Positions 34,561 through 43,960 of a stretch of 64,000 nt of DNA are shown in pieces. Numbering within the stretch: the first letter of the stretch is position 1; each line of letters opens with the position of its first letter. The stretch covers positions 310,001-374,000 of the forward strand of contig CAWJDQ010000013.1 of assembly GCA_963841695.1 (NCBI GenBank), given 5' to 3'. The position numbers were made by a program, and so were the translations under genes. This DNA comes from RYN-230 sp963841695. GTDB lineage: Bacteria > Actinomycetota > Actinomycetes > Streptosporangiales > Streptosporangiaceae. The notes beneath the pieces are model-generated. The model searched no databases and was not told the DNA's origin. It saw nothing but the letters and a program-made list of their open reading frames with translations.

Positions 34561-34930
34561 CGCGGGTCACCCGATGCTTGCCCGTGCACCGAGTCTCCTT
34601 CCGCTGCTCTGTTCCGCTGCTGCGTTACCCCGTGTGCGCCAGCGGCGCCTTGTGGGCTCAGGCTGACAATTCCTGCGCAACCGGACTAAGACTCACGGTC
34701 ACCAGGAGAGGGCAGGGTGCCCGCACGGTGTGCTGCGGGACCCGCCAGCAGGCTGGTCGCGGTCATCGCCAGTGAACGATGCCACTCACTTTAGGCCCCT
34801 TAGGTCACACTTCGATTGAGGAAGGGCGTCCTCCGGGAGACATCTCCCTCTGTACGGCGGGCCCGTAACCCGGTCATATGGCATTGACCAGGGTTAATTA
34901 ACGGAAGCCTTTCCGTGGCGGCCAGAATTC
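34561..34930. other. Intergenic region upstream of the GGDEF gene
   Basis: No gene. It holds AGTGA (34771-34775) and TCACT (34786-34790), half-sites of the type bound by BldD, 10 bp apart, and the terminator of the next gene. No c-di-GMP riboswitch consensus was found. Confidence 0.4.
34867..34895 (-). terminator. Hairpin after the 2-hydroxyacid dehydrogenase
   Basis: AACCCGGTCA pairs with TGACCaGGGTT (one bulge), followed on the minus strand side by AT-poor DNA; 36 bp past the stop. Confidence 0.45.
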
Positions 34931-35842
34931 TCAATAACTACCGGAGATGACATTCAGCAGCGGCGCACCATTGAGGTATCTCTCGGCCTGGTCGCGGACG
35001 TGGCTGATCATCCGCGCGACCGATACCGGGGTGGACGCCGCCTCATGCGGGGTGATGAACACGCCGGGCAGCGCCCAGAGCGGGTGACCGGCCGGCAGCG
35101 GCTCCGGGTCGGTCACGTCGAGCGCGGCCCGCAGCCGGCCCTGGCGCAACTCCGCGACCAGCGCGTCCGTGCGCAGCAGCGAGCCGCGGGCCGCGTTGAC
35201 CAGCAGCGCACCGTCCTTCATCCGGGCCAGGAACGCCGCGTCGGCCATGCCGATGGTCTCGGGTGTCACCGGGGCCAGCAGCACGACCACGTCCGCCTCC
35301 GGCAGCAGCCCGGGCAGCCCGCTCACGGCCGCCACGCCGGAGCGGGCCGCCCGGGCCACCCGGATCACCTGCACCTCGAAGCCGGCCAGCCGCCGCTCCA
35401 CGGCCGCGCCGATCGACCCGTACCCGACGATGAGCACGGTCTTGCCCGCCAGGCAATCGGTGAAGTGATAAGTCCACCGCTGGGCGGCCTGCTCCCGGGC
35501 GAACAGCGGGAACTCGCGGAGCGCGGCCAGGGTCGCGGCGACCACCCACTCCGCCGTGCTCGCGTCGTGCACGCCACGGGCGTTGCAGAGGGTGACCCCG
35601 GGCGGCAGGTCGGCCAGCAGCCGGTCCACGCCGGCGGTCAGCGTCTGCACCACGGCCAGGCGGGGCATCTGGCCCATCGCCGCGATACCCGGGGGCCGCG
35701 GGAAGAACGGCGGCACGTAGAACTCGACCTGGTTCACGCTGGGCGGCAGCGGCGCGCCGTCGGGCGCGATCACCTGCACGTCCGCGCCGGGCAGCCCGTC
35801 CAGTCCCGCGGCCACCTCAGCCGTCGGCACCCAGATCAGCAT
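34931..35842 (-). CDS. D-isomer-specific 2-hydroxyacid dehydrogenase
   Basis: 303 codons from ATG 35842; the open frame extending to 36277 is antisense-like to gatB and is not coding. NAD motif VLIVGYGSIGAAVE, catalytic Arg in VNAARGSLLRTDAL, Glu in DVTDPEPLPAGHPLW and His in FITPHEAAS. Related to glyoxylate/hydroxypyruvate reductases. Substrate unknown. It lies 38 bp downstream of gatB and probably shares its transcript, an arrangement seen in other actinobacteria. Confidence 0.88.
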   Translation of the reverse strand: MLIWVPTAEVAAGLDGLPGADVQVIAPDGAPLPPSVNQVEFYVPPFFPRPPGIAAMGQMPRLAVVQTLTAGVDRLLADLPPGVTLCNARGVHDASTAEWVVAATLAALREFPLFAREQAAQRWTYHFTDCLAGKTVLIVGYGSIGAAVERRLAGFEVQVIRVARAARSGVAAVSGLPGLLPEADVVVLLAPVTPETIGMADAAFLARMKDGALLVNAARGSLLRTDALVAELRQGRLRAALDVTDPEPLPAGHPLWALPGVFITPHEAASTPVSVARMISHVRDQAERYLNGAPLLNVISGSY

Positions 35843-35880
35843 GGGCACGCCCGCCTGGGCCCTGCACCTATGGACACGGC

Positions 35881-37407
35881 TCAGCTGAGGCGGGCGAGGA
35901 TGAGTTCCCTGACCCGGCTGGCGTCCGCCTGGCCCCTGGTGGCCTTCATCACCGCGCCGACCAGCGCGCCGGCCGCAGCGACCTTGCCGCCCCGGACCTT
36001 CTCCGCGACGTCCGGGTGGGCGGCGATGGCCTCGTCGACCGCGGTCGTGAGCGCGCCGTCGTCGCTGACTACGGCGAGGCCGCGGCTTGCCACCACGTCG
36101 TCCGGGGTTCCCTCGCCGGCCAGCACCCCCTCGATGACCTCGCGGGCCAGCCGGTCGTTGACCGCGCCCGAGTCCACCAGCTGAGCCACCCGGGCCACGT
36201 CCGCCGGCGTGATCGGCAGGTCGCCGAGCTCGGTGCCCGACTTGTTCGCCGTGCGCAGCAGCTCGCCGAGCCACCACTTGCGGGCGTCAGCCGGCGTGGC
36301 TCCCGCGGCGACCGTCGCGGCCACCAGGTCCAGCGCGCCCGCGTTGCGCAGGGCCGCCATGTCCAGGGCGGACAGGCCCCACTCGCGCTGCAGCCGGTCC
36401 CGCCGGGCGGCGGGCAGCTCGGGCAGCTGGGCCCGCACGCTTTCCACCCAGTCCCGGGACGGCGCGACCGGAACCAGGTCAGGCTCGGGGAAGTAGCGGT
36501 AGTCCTGGGCTTCTTCCTTGCTCCGGCCGGGCGAGGTCGTCCCGTGCTCCTCGTTGAAGTGCCGGGTCTCCTGCACCACCCGCTGCCCGGCGTCCAGCAG
36601 CGCGGCCTGCCGCTGGATCTCGGACCGGACCGCGCGTTCCACCGAGCGGAGCGAGTTCACGTTCTTGGTCTCGGTCCTCGTGCCCCATTCCGTGGCTCCG
36701 CTGGGCGCCAGCGAGGTGTTCACGTCGCAGCGCAGCGAGCCCTCTTCCATCCGGACGTCGGACACGCCGAGCGAGCGCAGCAGGTCACGCAGCTCGGCGA
36801 CGTAGGTCCGGGCTACCTCGGGCGCGAGCGCCCCGGTGCCCGCCACCGGCTTGGTCACGATCTCCACCAGGGGGATCCCAGCCCGGTTGTAGTCCACGAG
36901 CGAGTAGTCCGCGCCGTGGATCCGCCCGGTGGCCCCGCCGACGTGCAACGACTTGCCGGTGTCCTCCTCCAGGTGCACCCGCTCGATCTCGACCCGGAAG
37001 GCCCGCGGCTGGTCACCGGCGGCCGGGTCGTGCACGGTGATGTCCAGCCATCCGTCCGTGCACAGCGGCTCGTCGTACTGCGAGATCTGGTAGTCCTTCG
37101 GCATGTCCGGGTAGAAGTAGTTCTTCCGCGCGAACCGGGCGGTGGTCGCGATCGCGCAGTTCAGCGCCAGCCCGATCTTCATCGTGTACTCGATGGCCGT
37201 CCGGTTGGTCACCGGGAGCGATCCGGGCAGCCCCAGGCAGACCGGGCAGACCAGGGAGTTCGGCTCGCCACCGAACCGGGCCGGGGTGCCGCAGAACATC
37301 TTGGTGTCCGTGCCCAGCTCGACGTGCGTCTCCAGGCCGATCACCGGGTCGTACCGGGATACGGCGTCGTCGAAGGACGCCAGATTCATCGTCGCCTGGT
37401 CAGTCAT
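35881..37407 (-). CDS. gatB: Asp-tRNA(Asn)/Glu-tRNA(Gln) amidotransferase subunit B
   Basis: 508 codons from ATG 37407. GatB cradle domain with YDPVIGLETHVELGTDTKMF, CPVCLGLPGSLPVTN (zinc/structural Cys), FARKNYFYPDMPKDYQISQY, EDTGKSLH and DVRMEEGSLRCDVNTSL; C-terminal YqeY-like tail domain (ANKSGTELGDLPITPADVAR... VMKATRGQADASRVRELI). It binds and activates the mischarged Glu-tRNA(Gln) for amidation. In the sequence as given there is no stop codon between gatA and gatB; see gatA. Confidence 0.93.
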   Translation of the reverse strand: MTDQATMNLASFDDAVSRYDPVIGLETHVELGTDTKMFCGTPARFGGEPNSLVCPVCLGLPGSLPVTNRTAIEYTMKIGLALNCAIATTARFARKNYFYPDMPKDYQISQYDEPLCTDGWLDITVHDPAAGDQPRAFRVEIERVHLEEDTGKSLHVGGATGRIHGADYSLVDYNRAGIPLVEIVTKPVAGTGALAPEVARTYVAELRDLLRSLGVSDVRMEEGSLRCDVNTSLAPSGATEWGTRTETKNVNSLRSVERAVRSEIQRQAALLDAGQRVVQETRHFNEEHGTTSPGRSKEEAQDYRYFPEPDLVPVAPSRDWVESVRAQLPELPAARRDRLQREWGLSALDMAALRNAGALDLVAATVAAGATPADARKWWLGELLRTANKSGTELGDLPITPADVARVAQLVDSGAVNDRLAREVIEGVLAGEGTPDDVVASRGLAVVSDDGALTTAVDEAIAAHPDVAEKVRGGKVAAAGALVGAVMKATRGQADASRVRELILARLS

Positions 37408-39009
37408 GCGCCACTCCTTCCGCGCCGCTGTCCGCACCGCCGCTCTCCGTGCCACGGGGCGCGGGCAGGCCGGCCCGCGGATCGCGTCCAGCAACGGGCC
37501 GCCGCGACGCTGGGTGAGCGCGGTCTCGACGGCCGCGGCCACCCGGTAGACGCGGTCGTCGGCCAGCACCGGCGCCATGATCTGCAGGCCCACCGGCAGG
37601 CCATCCTCGGGCGCCAGCCCGCACGGCAGCGACAGGGCCGCGTTGCCGGCCAGGTTGGACGGGATCGTGCACAGGTCGGCGAGGTACATGGCCATCGGGT
37701 CGTCGGCCCGCTCGCCGATGGGGAAGGCGGTGGTCGGGGTGGTCGGCGAGATCAAGACGTCGACCTGCTCGAACGCGGCCTCGAAGTCCCGGATGATCAG
37801 GGTCCGCACCTGCTGGGCCTTGCCGTAGTAGGCGTCGTAGTAGCCGCTGGACAGCGCGTAGGTGCCGAGCATGATGCGGCGCTTCACCTCGGGACCGAAT
37901 CCCGCGGCCCGGGTCAGCGACATGACTTCCTCGGCGCTGCGCGTGCCGTCGTCCCCGACCCGCAGGCCGTACCGCATCCCGTCGAACCGGGCCAGGTTGG
38001 AGGAGCACTCGCTGGGCGCGATCAGGTAATAGGCGGGCAGGGCGTAAGTGAAGTGCGGGCAGGACACCTCGACGATCTTGGCGCCCAGCGACTCCAGGAG
38101 CTCGACGGCCTCGTTGAACCGGGCCAGCACCCCCGGCTGGTAGCCCTCGCCGCTCAGCTCCGGCACCACCCCGATGCGCAGGCCGCTCACGTCCGCCTGC
38201 CGGGCGGCGGCCACCACGGGCGGGACCGGCGCGTCCACGGAGGTCGAGTCGGCCGGGTCGTGCCCGGAGATCGCCTCGTGCAGCAGCGCCGCGTCCAGCA
38301 CGGTCCGGGCCAGCGGCCCGGGGGTGTCCAGCGACGACGCAAACGCGATCAGCCCGTACCGGGACGAGCCGCCGTAGGTCGGCTTGACCCCGACGATCCC
38401 GCACACCGCGGCCGGCTGCCGGATAGACCCCCCGGTGTCGGTGCCGATGCCCAGCGGTGCCTCGAAGCCCGCGACCGCGGCGGCCGAGCCGCCCGACGAG
38501 CCGCCGGGCACCCGGGCCAGGTCCCACGGGTTGCGGGACGGGCCGAACGCCGAGTTCTCGGTGGAGGACCCCATCGCGAACTCGTCCATGTTCGTCTTGC
38601 CCAGGACCACCACGCCGGCCTGGCGGAGCCGCCGGGTCACGGTCGCGTCGTACGGCGGCCGCCACTCGCCGAGGATGCGCGAGGCGCAGGTGGTGGGCAT
38701 GTCCGTGGTGGTGAACACGTCCTTGAGGGCCAGCGGGACGCCGGCCAGCGGCCCGAGCACCTCACCGGCCGCGCGGCGCTCGTCCACCGCAGCGGCGGCA
38801 GCCCGGGCACTGTCCGCCGCGACGTGCAGGAACGCGTGCAACTCCCCCTCGGCCGCATCGATCCGGCCCAGGTGGGCATCGGTGACTTCGCGGGCGGACA
38901 CCTGCCCGGACGCGAGGACCGCGGCGAGTTCCGCCGCAGTCATCCGGGTCAGCTCGCTGGCCCTGTCCGGGGTAGGCATGGCTTCGCCTGGCCTGGTCTC
39001 GTCGTCCAC
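37400..39009 (-). CDS. gatA: Asp-tRNA(Asn)/Glu-tRNA(Gln) amidotransferase subunit A
   Basis: Amidase-signature enzyme from ATG 39009. Ser-cisSer-Lys triad: Lys in GVPLALKDVF, cis-Ser in VPGGSSGGSAAAVA, and Ser in IGTDTGGSIRQPAA. It releases ammonia from glutamine for GatB. The frame of gatA runs straight into gatB (one open frame 39009-35881, 1042 codons). In the neighbouring frame a natural end exists: PAPRGTESGGADSGAEGVAHD stopping at 37400, overlapping the gatB start by 8 bp. One missing base near 37475 would explain the apparent fusion; a third-frame end at the gatB ATGA is also possible. Confidence 0.92.
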
Positions 39010-39011
39010 GA

Positions 39012-39305
39012 TCAGTCCTCCGCCAGGATCCGCGGGACGCGGAACCGCTGCTGCTCCACGGCGGGCGCCTGATCCAGTGCCTTATCCGCGCCCAGCGGGG
39101 GAACCACCAGGTCGTCGCGGAGCACGTTGGTCACCGGAACCGCGTGCGAGGTCGGCGGGATGCCCTCCGCGGCGACCTCCTGGACACGGGCAACCGCCGA
39201 GATGATCTGGTCGAGCTGGGCCGCGAAATGATCGAGTTCCTCGTCGGTCAGGGCCAGTCTCGACAGCCGGGCCAGGTGGGCCACTTCGGCGCTTGCAATG
39301 GACAT
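39012..39305 (-). CDS. gatC: Asp-tRNA(Asn)/Glu-tRNA(Gln) amidotransferase subunit C
   Basis: 97 codons from ATG 39305. Typical short GatC: IASAEVAHLARLSRLALTDE, ELDHFAAQLDQIISAVARVQ, SHAVPVTNVLRDDLV and VPRILAED at the end. It wraps around GatA and GatB to hold the complex together. Its stop is 2 bp before the gatA ATG. The upstream open frame joins it to the GGDEF-EAL gene only because that gene is frameshifted. Confidence 0.95.
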   Translation of the reverse strand: MSIASAEVAHLARLSRLALTDEELDHFAAQLDQIISAVARVQEVAAEGIPPTSHAVPVTNVLRDDLVVPPLGADKALDQAPAVEQQRFRVPRILAED

Positions 39306-39346
39306 GCAAGCCATCCTAGGCCCGGGCCCGGAGCGGGCTGACGGCA

Positions 39347-41585
39347 TTACGGCCGGGCCGCCGCGTCCAGGCAGCCGTCCCTGGGCACCGGGCTCGCGGC
39401 CGCGGCGGGCGCGGGCCTGCCGCCCGGCAGCGGCCCCGGAGCGGACGTCGCGGGCGGCCCCGCAGCCGGAGCGGCCGCGCCGGGAGCCGCGACCGGAACC
39501 GGGACCGAGGCCGGCACCGGGACGGAGGCCGGGGCCGGGGCGGAGGCCGGGGCCGGGGCGGGGGCCGGGCGCCGGGCCAGCCAGGCGGTGGCCGCCGCCG
39601 CGTTCAGCGGCCGGCTGAACTGCCAGCCCTGGGCCACGTCGCAACCCATGGTCCGCAAGGTGGCCCCGACCTGGGGCGACTCCACCCCCTCGGCCACCGA
39701 GCGGATACCGAGTCCGCGGAGCAGGTGCACGACCGAGCGGACGATCAGCTCGGTATCCGGATTGCCGGCCACGCCGGCGATGAAGGACGGATCGATCTTC
39801 ACCTCGCCGATGGACATCGCCTTCAGCTTCCCCACCGACGTAAAGCCCGTCAAGAAGTCGTCCACGCTGAGCTCGATGCCGAGCGCCCGGAGCGCACCCA
39901 GGGCCGCCCGCGATGTCGGCGGTCTCGCGGGTCAGCGCCCGCTCACTGATCTCGAGCAGCAGGGCACCGGCGGGCAGGCCCTGCTCAGCCAGCTCGCGCC
40001 CGATCGTGACGGCCAGAGCGCCGTCCATCAGGTCCCGGCGCGAGACATTCACCGCCAGCTGGGCCGTCAGCCCGCGGCGCCGCCAGGCCGCCGCCTGCCT
40101 GAGCGCGAGCTGGACCACGTGCGCGGTCAGCTCCCGCATCAGGAAGGACTGCTCGGCCAGCGGGATGAACTCGGCGGGCCCGATCAGCCCGCGCTCCGGG
40201 TGCCGCCAGCGCAGCAGCGCCTCCATCCCGGCGGTCCGGCCGGTGGCCAGGAACACCTTGGGCTGGTAGTGCAGCTCGAACTCGCCCTGGTCGATGCCGC
40301 GGCGCAGGTCGCCGAGGAGGGACAGCCGGGCCGGGGAGTAGCGGTCCGCCTCCGCCACGTAGGCCTCGACCCCGGTGTGCCGTTCCTTGGCCAGGTACAT
40401 GGCCACGTCCGCGCGCTGCAGCAGCACTTCCACCGTGGCCCCGTCGTCGGGGTACAGCGCGATGCCCACGCTGGCCTCGATCTCGAACGACATGCCCTCC
40501 AGGCGGACCGGCTCGGCCAGGGCCGCCCGCAGCCGGGCGGCCACCTCGGTGGCCACGCTGACCGTCCGCACCGCGGGCAGCAGGACCGCGAACTCGTCGC
40601 CGCCCAGCCGGGCGACCACGTCGCCCGGCCGCACGCTGCGCGCCAGCCGGTAGGCGATGACCTGGAGCAGGCCGTCCCCCAGCGGGTGCCCGAGCGTGTC
40701 GTTGACCTCCTTGAACCGGTCCAGATCCAGCAGCAGGAAGCCGCACTTGGCCCCGGTACGCCCGGCCTCGGTCAGGGCCTCAGCCGTCCGGCTCAGCAGC
40801 AGCGTGCGGTTCGGCAGGCCGGTCAGCTGGTCGTGCAGCGCCTGGTAATCGCGGTTCAGCGACATGGCCGCGTTGGCGTAGATCGCGCCGAGCGGGAGCA
40901 GGAACAGCAGGACCAGCAGCACCGAGCGGTCCATCACCACGACGACTAGCGGCCCGGCGGACAGCAGCGCCAGGGTGACAAACGCCTGGTACGGCAGGGC
41001 CTTGCGCAGCGTGGCCAGCACGGGCGCCCGCCCGTGCAGCGCCGCGGCCACGCCGACCAGCAGGAAATTGCAGGCGAAGTAGGCGGCCGCGGCCAGGCCG
41101 ACCACGGCGAGCTGGTTCCCGGCCGGGACCCAGGGCCGGGCCGGCGACGGGTGGACGTGGGCGGCAGCGAGGACCGCCGCGGCCGCGGCCAGGCTCAGGG
41201 TCAGCTGGGCGGCGTTGAAGAGGGCCCGGAACACCGCCCGCCGCGCGGCGATGGCGACCACGAGCGTGGTGACCGCCCGGAGCAGCGCGGCGACCGGGAA
41301 ACCCCAGTAGAGCAGGGCAGCGAAGCAGAAGGTCACCGAGACCGCGCCGGCGTCCGCAGTGGATTTGCCCGGCGTCACGATCCGCTTGAGCTCGCCCAGC
41401 AGGGCCAGGGCGGCCACCACCCACGCCAGCGGGTGGTCCAGCAGCCCGGCGGGCCCCGAGCCAGCCAGGCCGCCCACGGCGAGCAGGAGAGCACCGAGAC
41501 CCGCCACGGTCACGGCGGTGATGTAGTTCCACAGCGGGGAACCGATCCGCGGACCGATGTCCCTGGTGTCTCTCGGGTCCCTCAT
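39347..41585 (-). CDS. Membrane GGDEF-EAL (c-di-GMP) protein, frameshifted near 39909
   Basis: About 745 codons from ATG 41585. Membrane region of seven to eight helices (residues 15-260). GGDEF domain with the intact motif RLGGDEFAVLL near 325 and the signature RFKEVNDTLGHPLGDGLL. EAL domain with GMEALLRWRHP near 454, FIPLAEQSFLMRELT and LLLEISERALTRET. The frame is lost near 39909: removing one G of GCGGGCGG restores AALGALRALGIELSVDDFLT, then VKIDPSFIAG and SVAEGVESP to the stop at 39347. Catalytic residues of both domains are present, so it could make and break c-di-GMP. An Ala/Pro-rich tail ends the protein. Confidence 0.85.
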
Positions 41586-41773
41586 GGTGTCCTCGTGCCG
41601 GCGGCAAGTCGGCGGGGATACGCGTCGCTCTGCCAGCAGAGTACGGCGAAAACGGTACTTCGCGAAGCCAATCGCACACTATCTGTGACAGCGCATCGCT
41701 TAACGACAAAGATCTCGCAGGTCAGAGCCCTACAGGCCGCGAAATCAATTCCGGCCCAGTTGTCGCGGCATAA

Positions 41774-43960
41774 TCACGAGCCGTCAGCAGGCCCGGGAGC
41801 CCCGGCGTCATCAGGGATCACGGCCTGCGCGGCCGCCGCGGCCGGGCCATTGTCCAGCAGCACCCGGAAACCCGCCTCATCAAGCACCGGGACCCCCAGC
41901 GCGAGCGCCTTCTCGTGCTTAGTACCAGGCTTGTCCCCGGCGATCAGGAACGCCGTCTTCTTGGATACCGACGAGGTCACCTTCCCGCCCAGGGCCTGCA
42001 CCGCCTCGGCGGCCTCGTCCCGGCTGAAGCCGTCCAGGCTGCCCGTGATGACCACGGCCACCCCGGACAGCGGGAGGCCGGCCCCGGGTGCTTCCGGGAC
42101 CGGCGGCGGCGTCCAGCCGGGCGTGGCCAGCTGGACCCCGTTCTCCCGCCACTTCCGCACGATCTCCTGGTGCCAGTCCACCCCGAACCACTCGATGACC
42201 GAGGCCGCGATCGTCGGGCCCACCCCGTCCACCGCGGCCAGTTCCTCCGCCGAGGCGGCCGTGATCGCGTCGAGCGAGCCGAACTGGGCCGCGAGCGCGC
42301 GGGCCGCGGTCGGGCCCACGTGCCGGATGGACAGGGCGACCAGGATCCGCCACAGCGGCCGGCGCCGGGCGTCCTCCAGGTTGCCGATCAGCTTGCCCGC
42401 GTTCACGGTCAGGGTGCCCTGCTTGTTCACGAAGAACGAGCAGGTGGCCAGGTCCTCGTCGGTCAGCGAGAACAGGTCGCCCTCATCGGTGACCAGGCCC
42501 GAGTCGAGCAGCGCGGTCACCGCCTCGTAGCCGAGCACCTCGATGTCCAGGGCCCCCCGGCCGGCCAGGTGGAACAGCCGCTCCCGGAGCTGCGCCGGGC
42601 AGGCCCGGGTGTTCGGGCAGCGCCAGTCCACCCCGCCGTCCTCCCGGACCAGGGGGGTGCCGCAGGCCGGGCACACCGTCGGGAACTCGAACGCCCGCTC
42701 GTCACCGGTGCGCACGTCGACCACCGGCCCGACCACCTCGGGGATCACGTCGCCGGCCTTGCGCAGCACGACCATGTCCCCGATCAGCACGCCCTTGCGG
42801 GCCACCTCGTCGGCGTTGTGCAGGGTGGCCCGGTCCACCGTGGACTGGCTGACCACCACGGGCTCCATGACCGCGAACGGGGTGACCCGGCCGGTCCGGC
42901 CCACGTTGACCTGGATGTCCAGCAGCCGGGTGTTGACCTCCTCGGGCGGGTACTTAAAGGCGATGGCCCAGCGCGGCGCCCGGCTGGTGTGGCCCAGCTG
43001 GCGCTGCAGGTCGAGCCGGTCGATCTTGACCACGACCCCGTCGATCTCATACGGCGTGTCGTGCCGGTGCTCGCCGTAGTGCGCGATGTAGTCCCGCACC
43101 CCGTCCAGCCCGGGCGTGACCTGGAACAGGTCGCTGACCGGCAGTCCCCACCCGCGGAGCCGCTCGTACCAGCCGGAGTGGGTGTCCGGGGCGTCCCCGG
43201 TGGCCAGCCCCACGCCGTGCAGGATCAGGTCCAGTGGCCGGGTCGCGGTGACCCGCGGGTCCTTCTGCCGCAGCGAGCCCGCGGCCGAGTTCCGGGGGTT
43301 GGCGAACGGTGGCCTGCCCGCCTCGGTCAGCCGCTCGTTCAGCTCGTGGAAGGCCGCCACCGGCAAGAACACCTCCCCCCGGACCTCCAGCGTCTCCGGG
43401 ACGTCAAGGCCGGTGAGCCGGAGCGGGACTGAGGCAATGGTGCGGATGTTCGGCGTGACGTCCTCGCCGGTCGTCCCGTCCCCGCGGGTGGCCGCGCGGA
43501 CCAGGGCGCCGCCCCGGTACACCAGGTCCACGGCCAGCCCGTCGATCTTCAGCTCGCACAGGTACGGCCCAGTCCCGCCGAGCCGCTCCGCCCGCGCGGC
43601 CCAGGCGTCGAGTTCCCCGGCGGAGAACGCGTTGTCCAGGCTGAGTAGCCGCTCCAGGTGCTCGACCGGGGTGAACTCGGTGGAGATCGCCCCGCCGACC
43701 CGCTGGGTGGGCGAGTCCGGGGTGCGCAGCTCCGGATACTGCTCCTCCAGCGCCCGGAGCTCACGCATGAACGCGTCGTACTCCGCGTCCGAGATCGTCG
43801 GCGAGTCCAGCACGTGGTACCGGTGATTGGCCTCGGTGATCTCCGCGCTCAGCTCCGCGTGCCGGTGCCGGGCCGCCGCGTCCACCGCGGACCCGGGAAT
43901 CCCGCCGGACTTCTCCGCCTGGCTCGCGGGCAGGCCCTCTGCTCCAGCGGGCTCGGTCAC
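41774..43960 (-). CDS. ligA: NAD-dependent DNA ligase
   Basis: 728 codons, full length. Adenylation lysine in CELKIDGLAVDLVYR (KxDG), DGTTGEDVTPNIRTI, and KVDRLDLQRQLG-like VVKIDRLDLQRQLG; OB domain; four-Cys zinc finger (CPACGTPL ... CPNTRACPAQ); helix-hairpin-helix region; C-terminal BRCT domain (LSGVAVVITGSLDGFSRDEA). Seals nicks in replication and repair. Its ATG overlaps the stop of the upstream MetE-like gene by 4 bp. In actinobacteria ligA commonly precedes gatCAB as here. Confidence 0.96.
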   Translation of the reverse strand: MTEPAGAEGLPASQAEKSGGIPGSAVDAAARHRHAELSAEITEANHRYHVLDSPTISDAEYDAFMRELRALEEQYPELRTPDSPTQRVGGAISTEFTPVEHLERLLSLDNAFSAGELDAWAARAERLGGTGPYLCELKIDGLAVDLVYRGGALVRAATRGDGTTGEDVTPNIRTIASVPLRLTGLDVPETLEVRGEVFLPVAAFHELNERLTEAGRPPFANPRNSAAGSLRQKDPRVTATRPLDLILHGVGLATGDAPDTHSGWYERLRGWGLPVSDLFQVTPGLDGVRDYIAHYGEHRHDTPYEIDGVVVKIDRLDLQRQLGHTSRAPRWAIAFKYPPEEVNTRLLDIQVNVGRTGRVTPFAVMEPVVVSQSTVDRATLHNADEVARKGVLIGDMVVLRKAGDVIPEVVGPVVDVRTGDERAFEFPTVCPACGTPLVREDGGVDWRCPNTRACPAQLRERLFHLAGRGALDIEVLGYEAVTALLDSGLVTDEGDLFSLTDEDLATCSFFVNKQGTLTVNAGKLIGNLEDARRRPLWRILVALSIRHVGPTAARALAAQFGSLDAITAASAEELAAVDGVGPTIAASVIEWFGVDWHQEIVRKWRENGVQLATPGWTPPPVPEAPGAGLPLSGVAVVITGSLDGFSRDEAAEAVQALGGKVTSSVSKKTAFLIAGDKPGTKHEKALALGVPVLDEAGFRVLLDNGPAAAAAQAVIPDDAGAPGPADGS

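Noticed and set aside
34561..34930. c-di-GMP riboswitch upstream of the GGDEF gene
   Set aside because: The conserved core bases of GEMM-type riboswitches are not found.
36016..39072. 1018-codon plus-strand open frame
   Set aside because: It is antisense to gatA/gatB, rich in Gly/Arg/His/Val, with no family resemblance; a by-product of high GC and strong codon bias.
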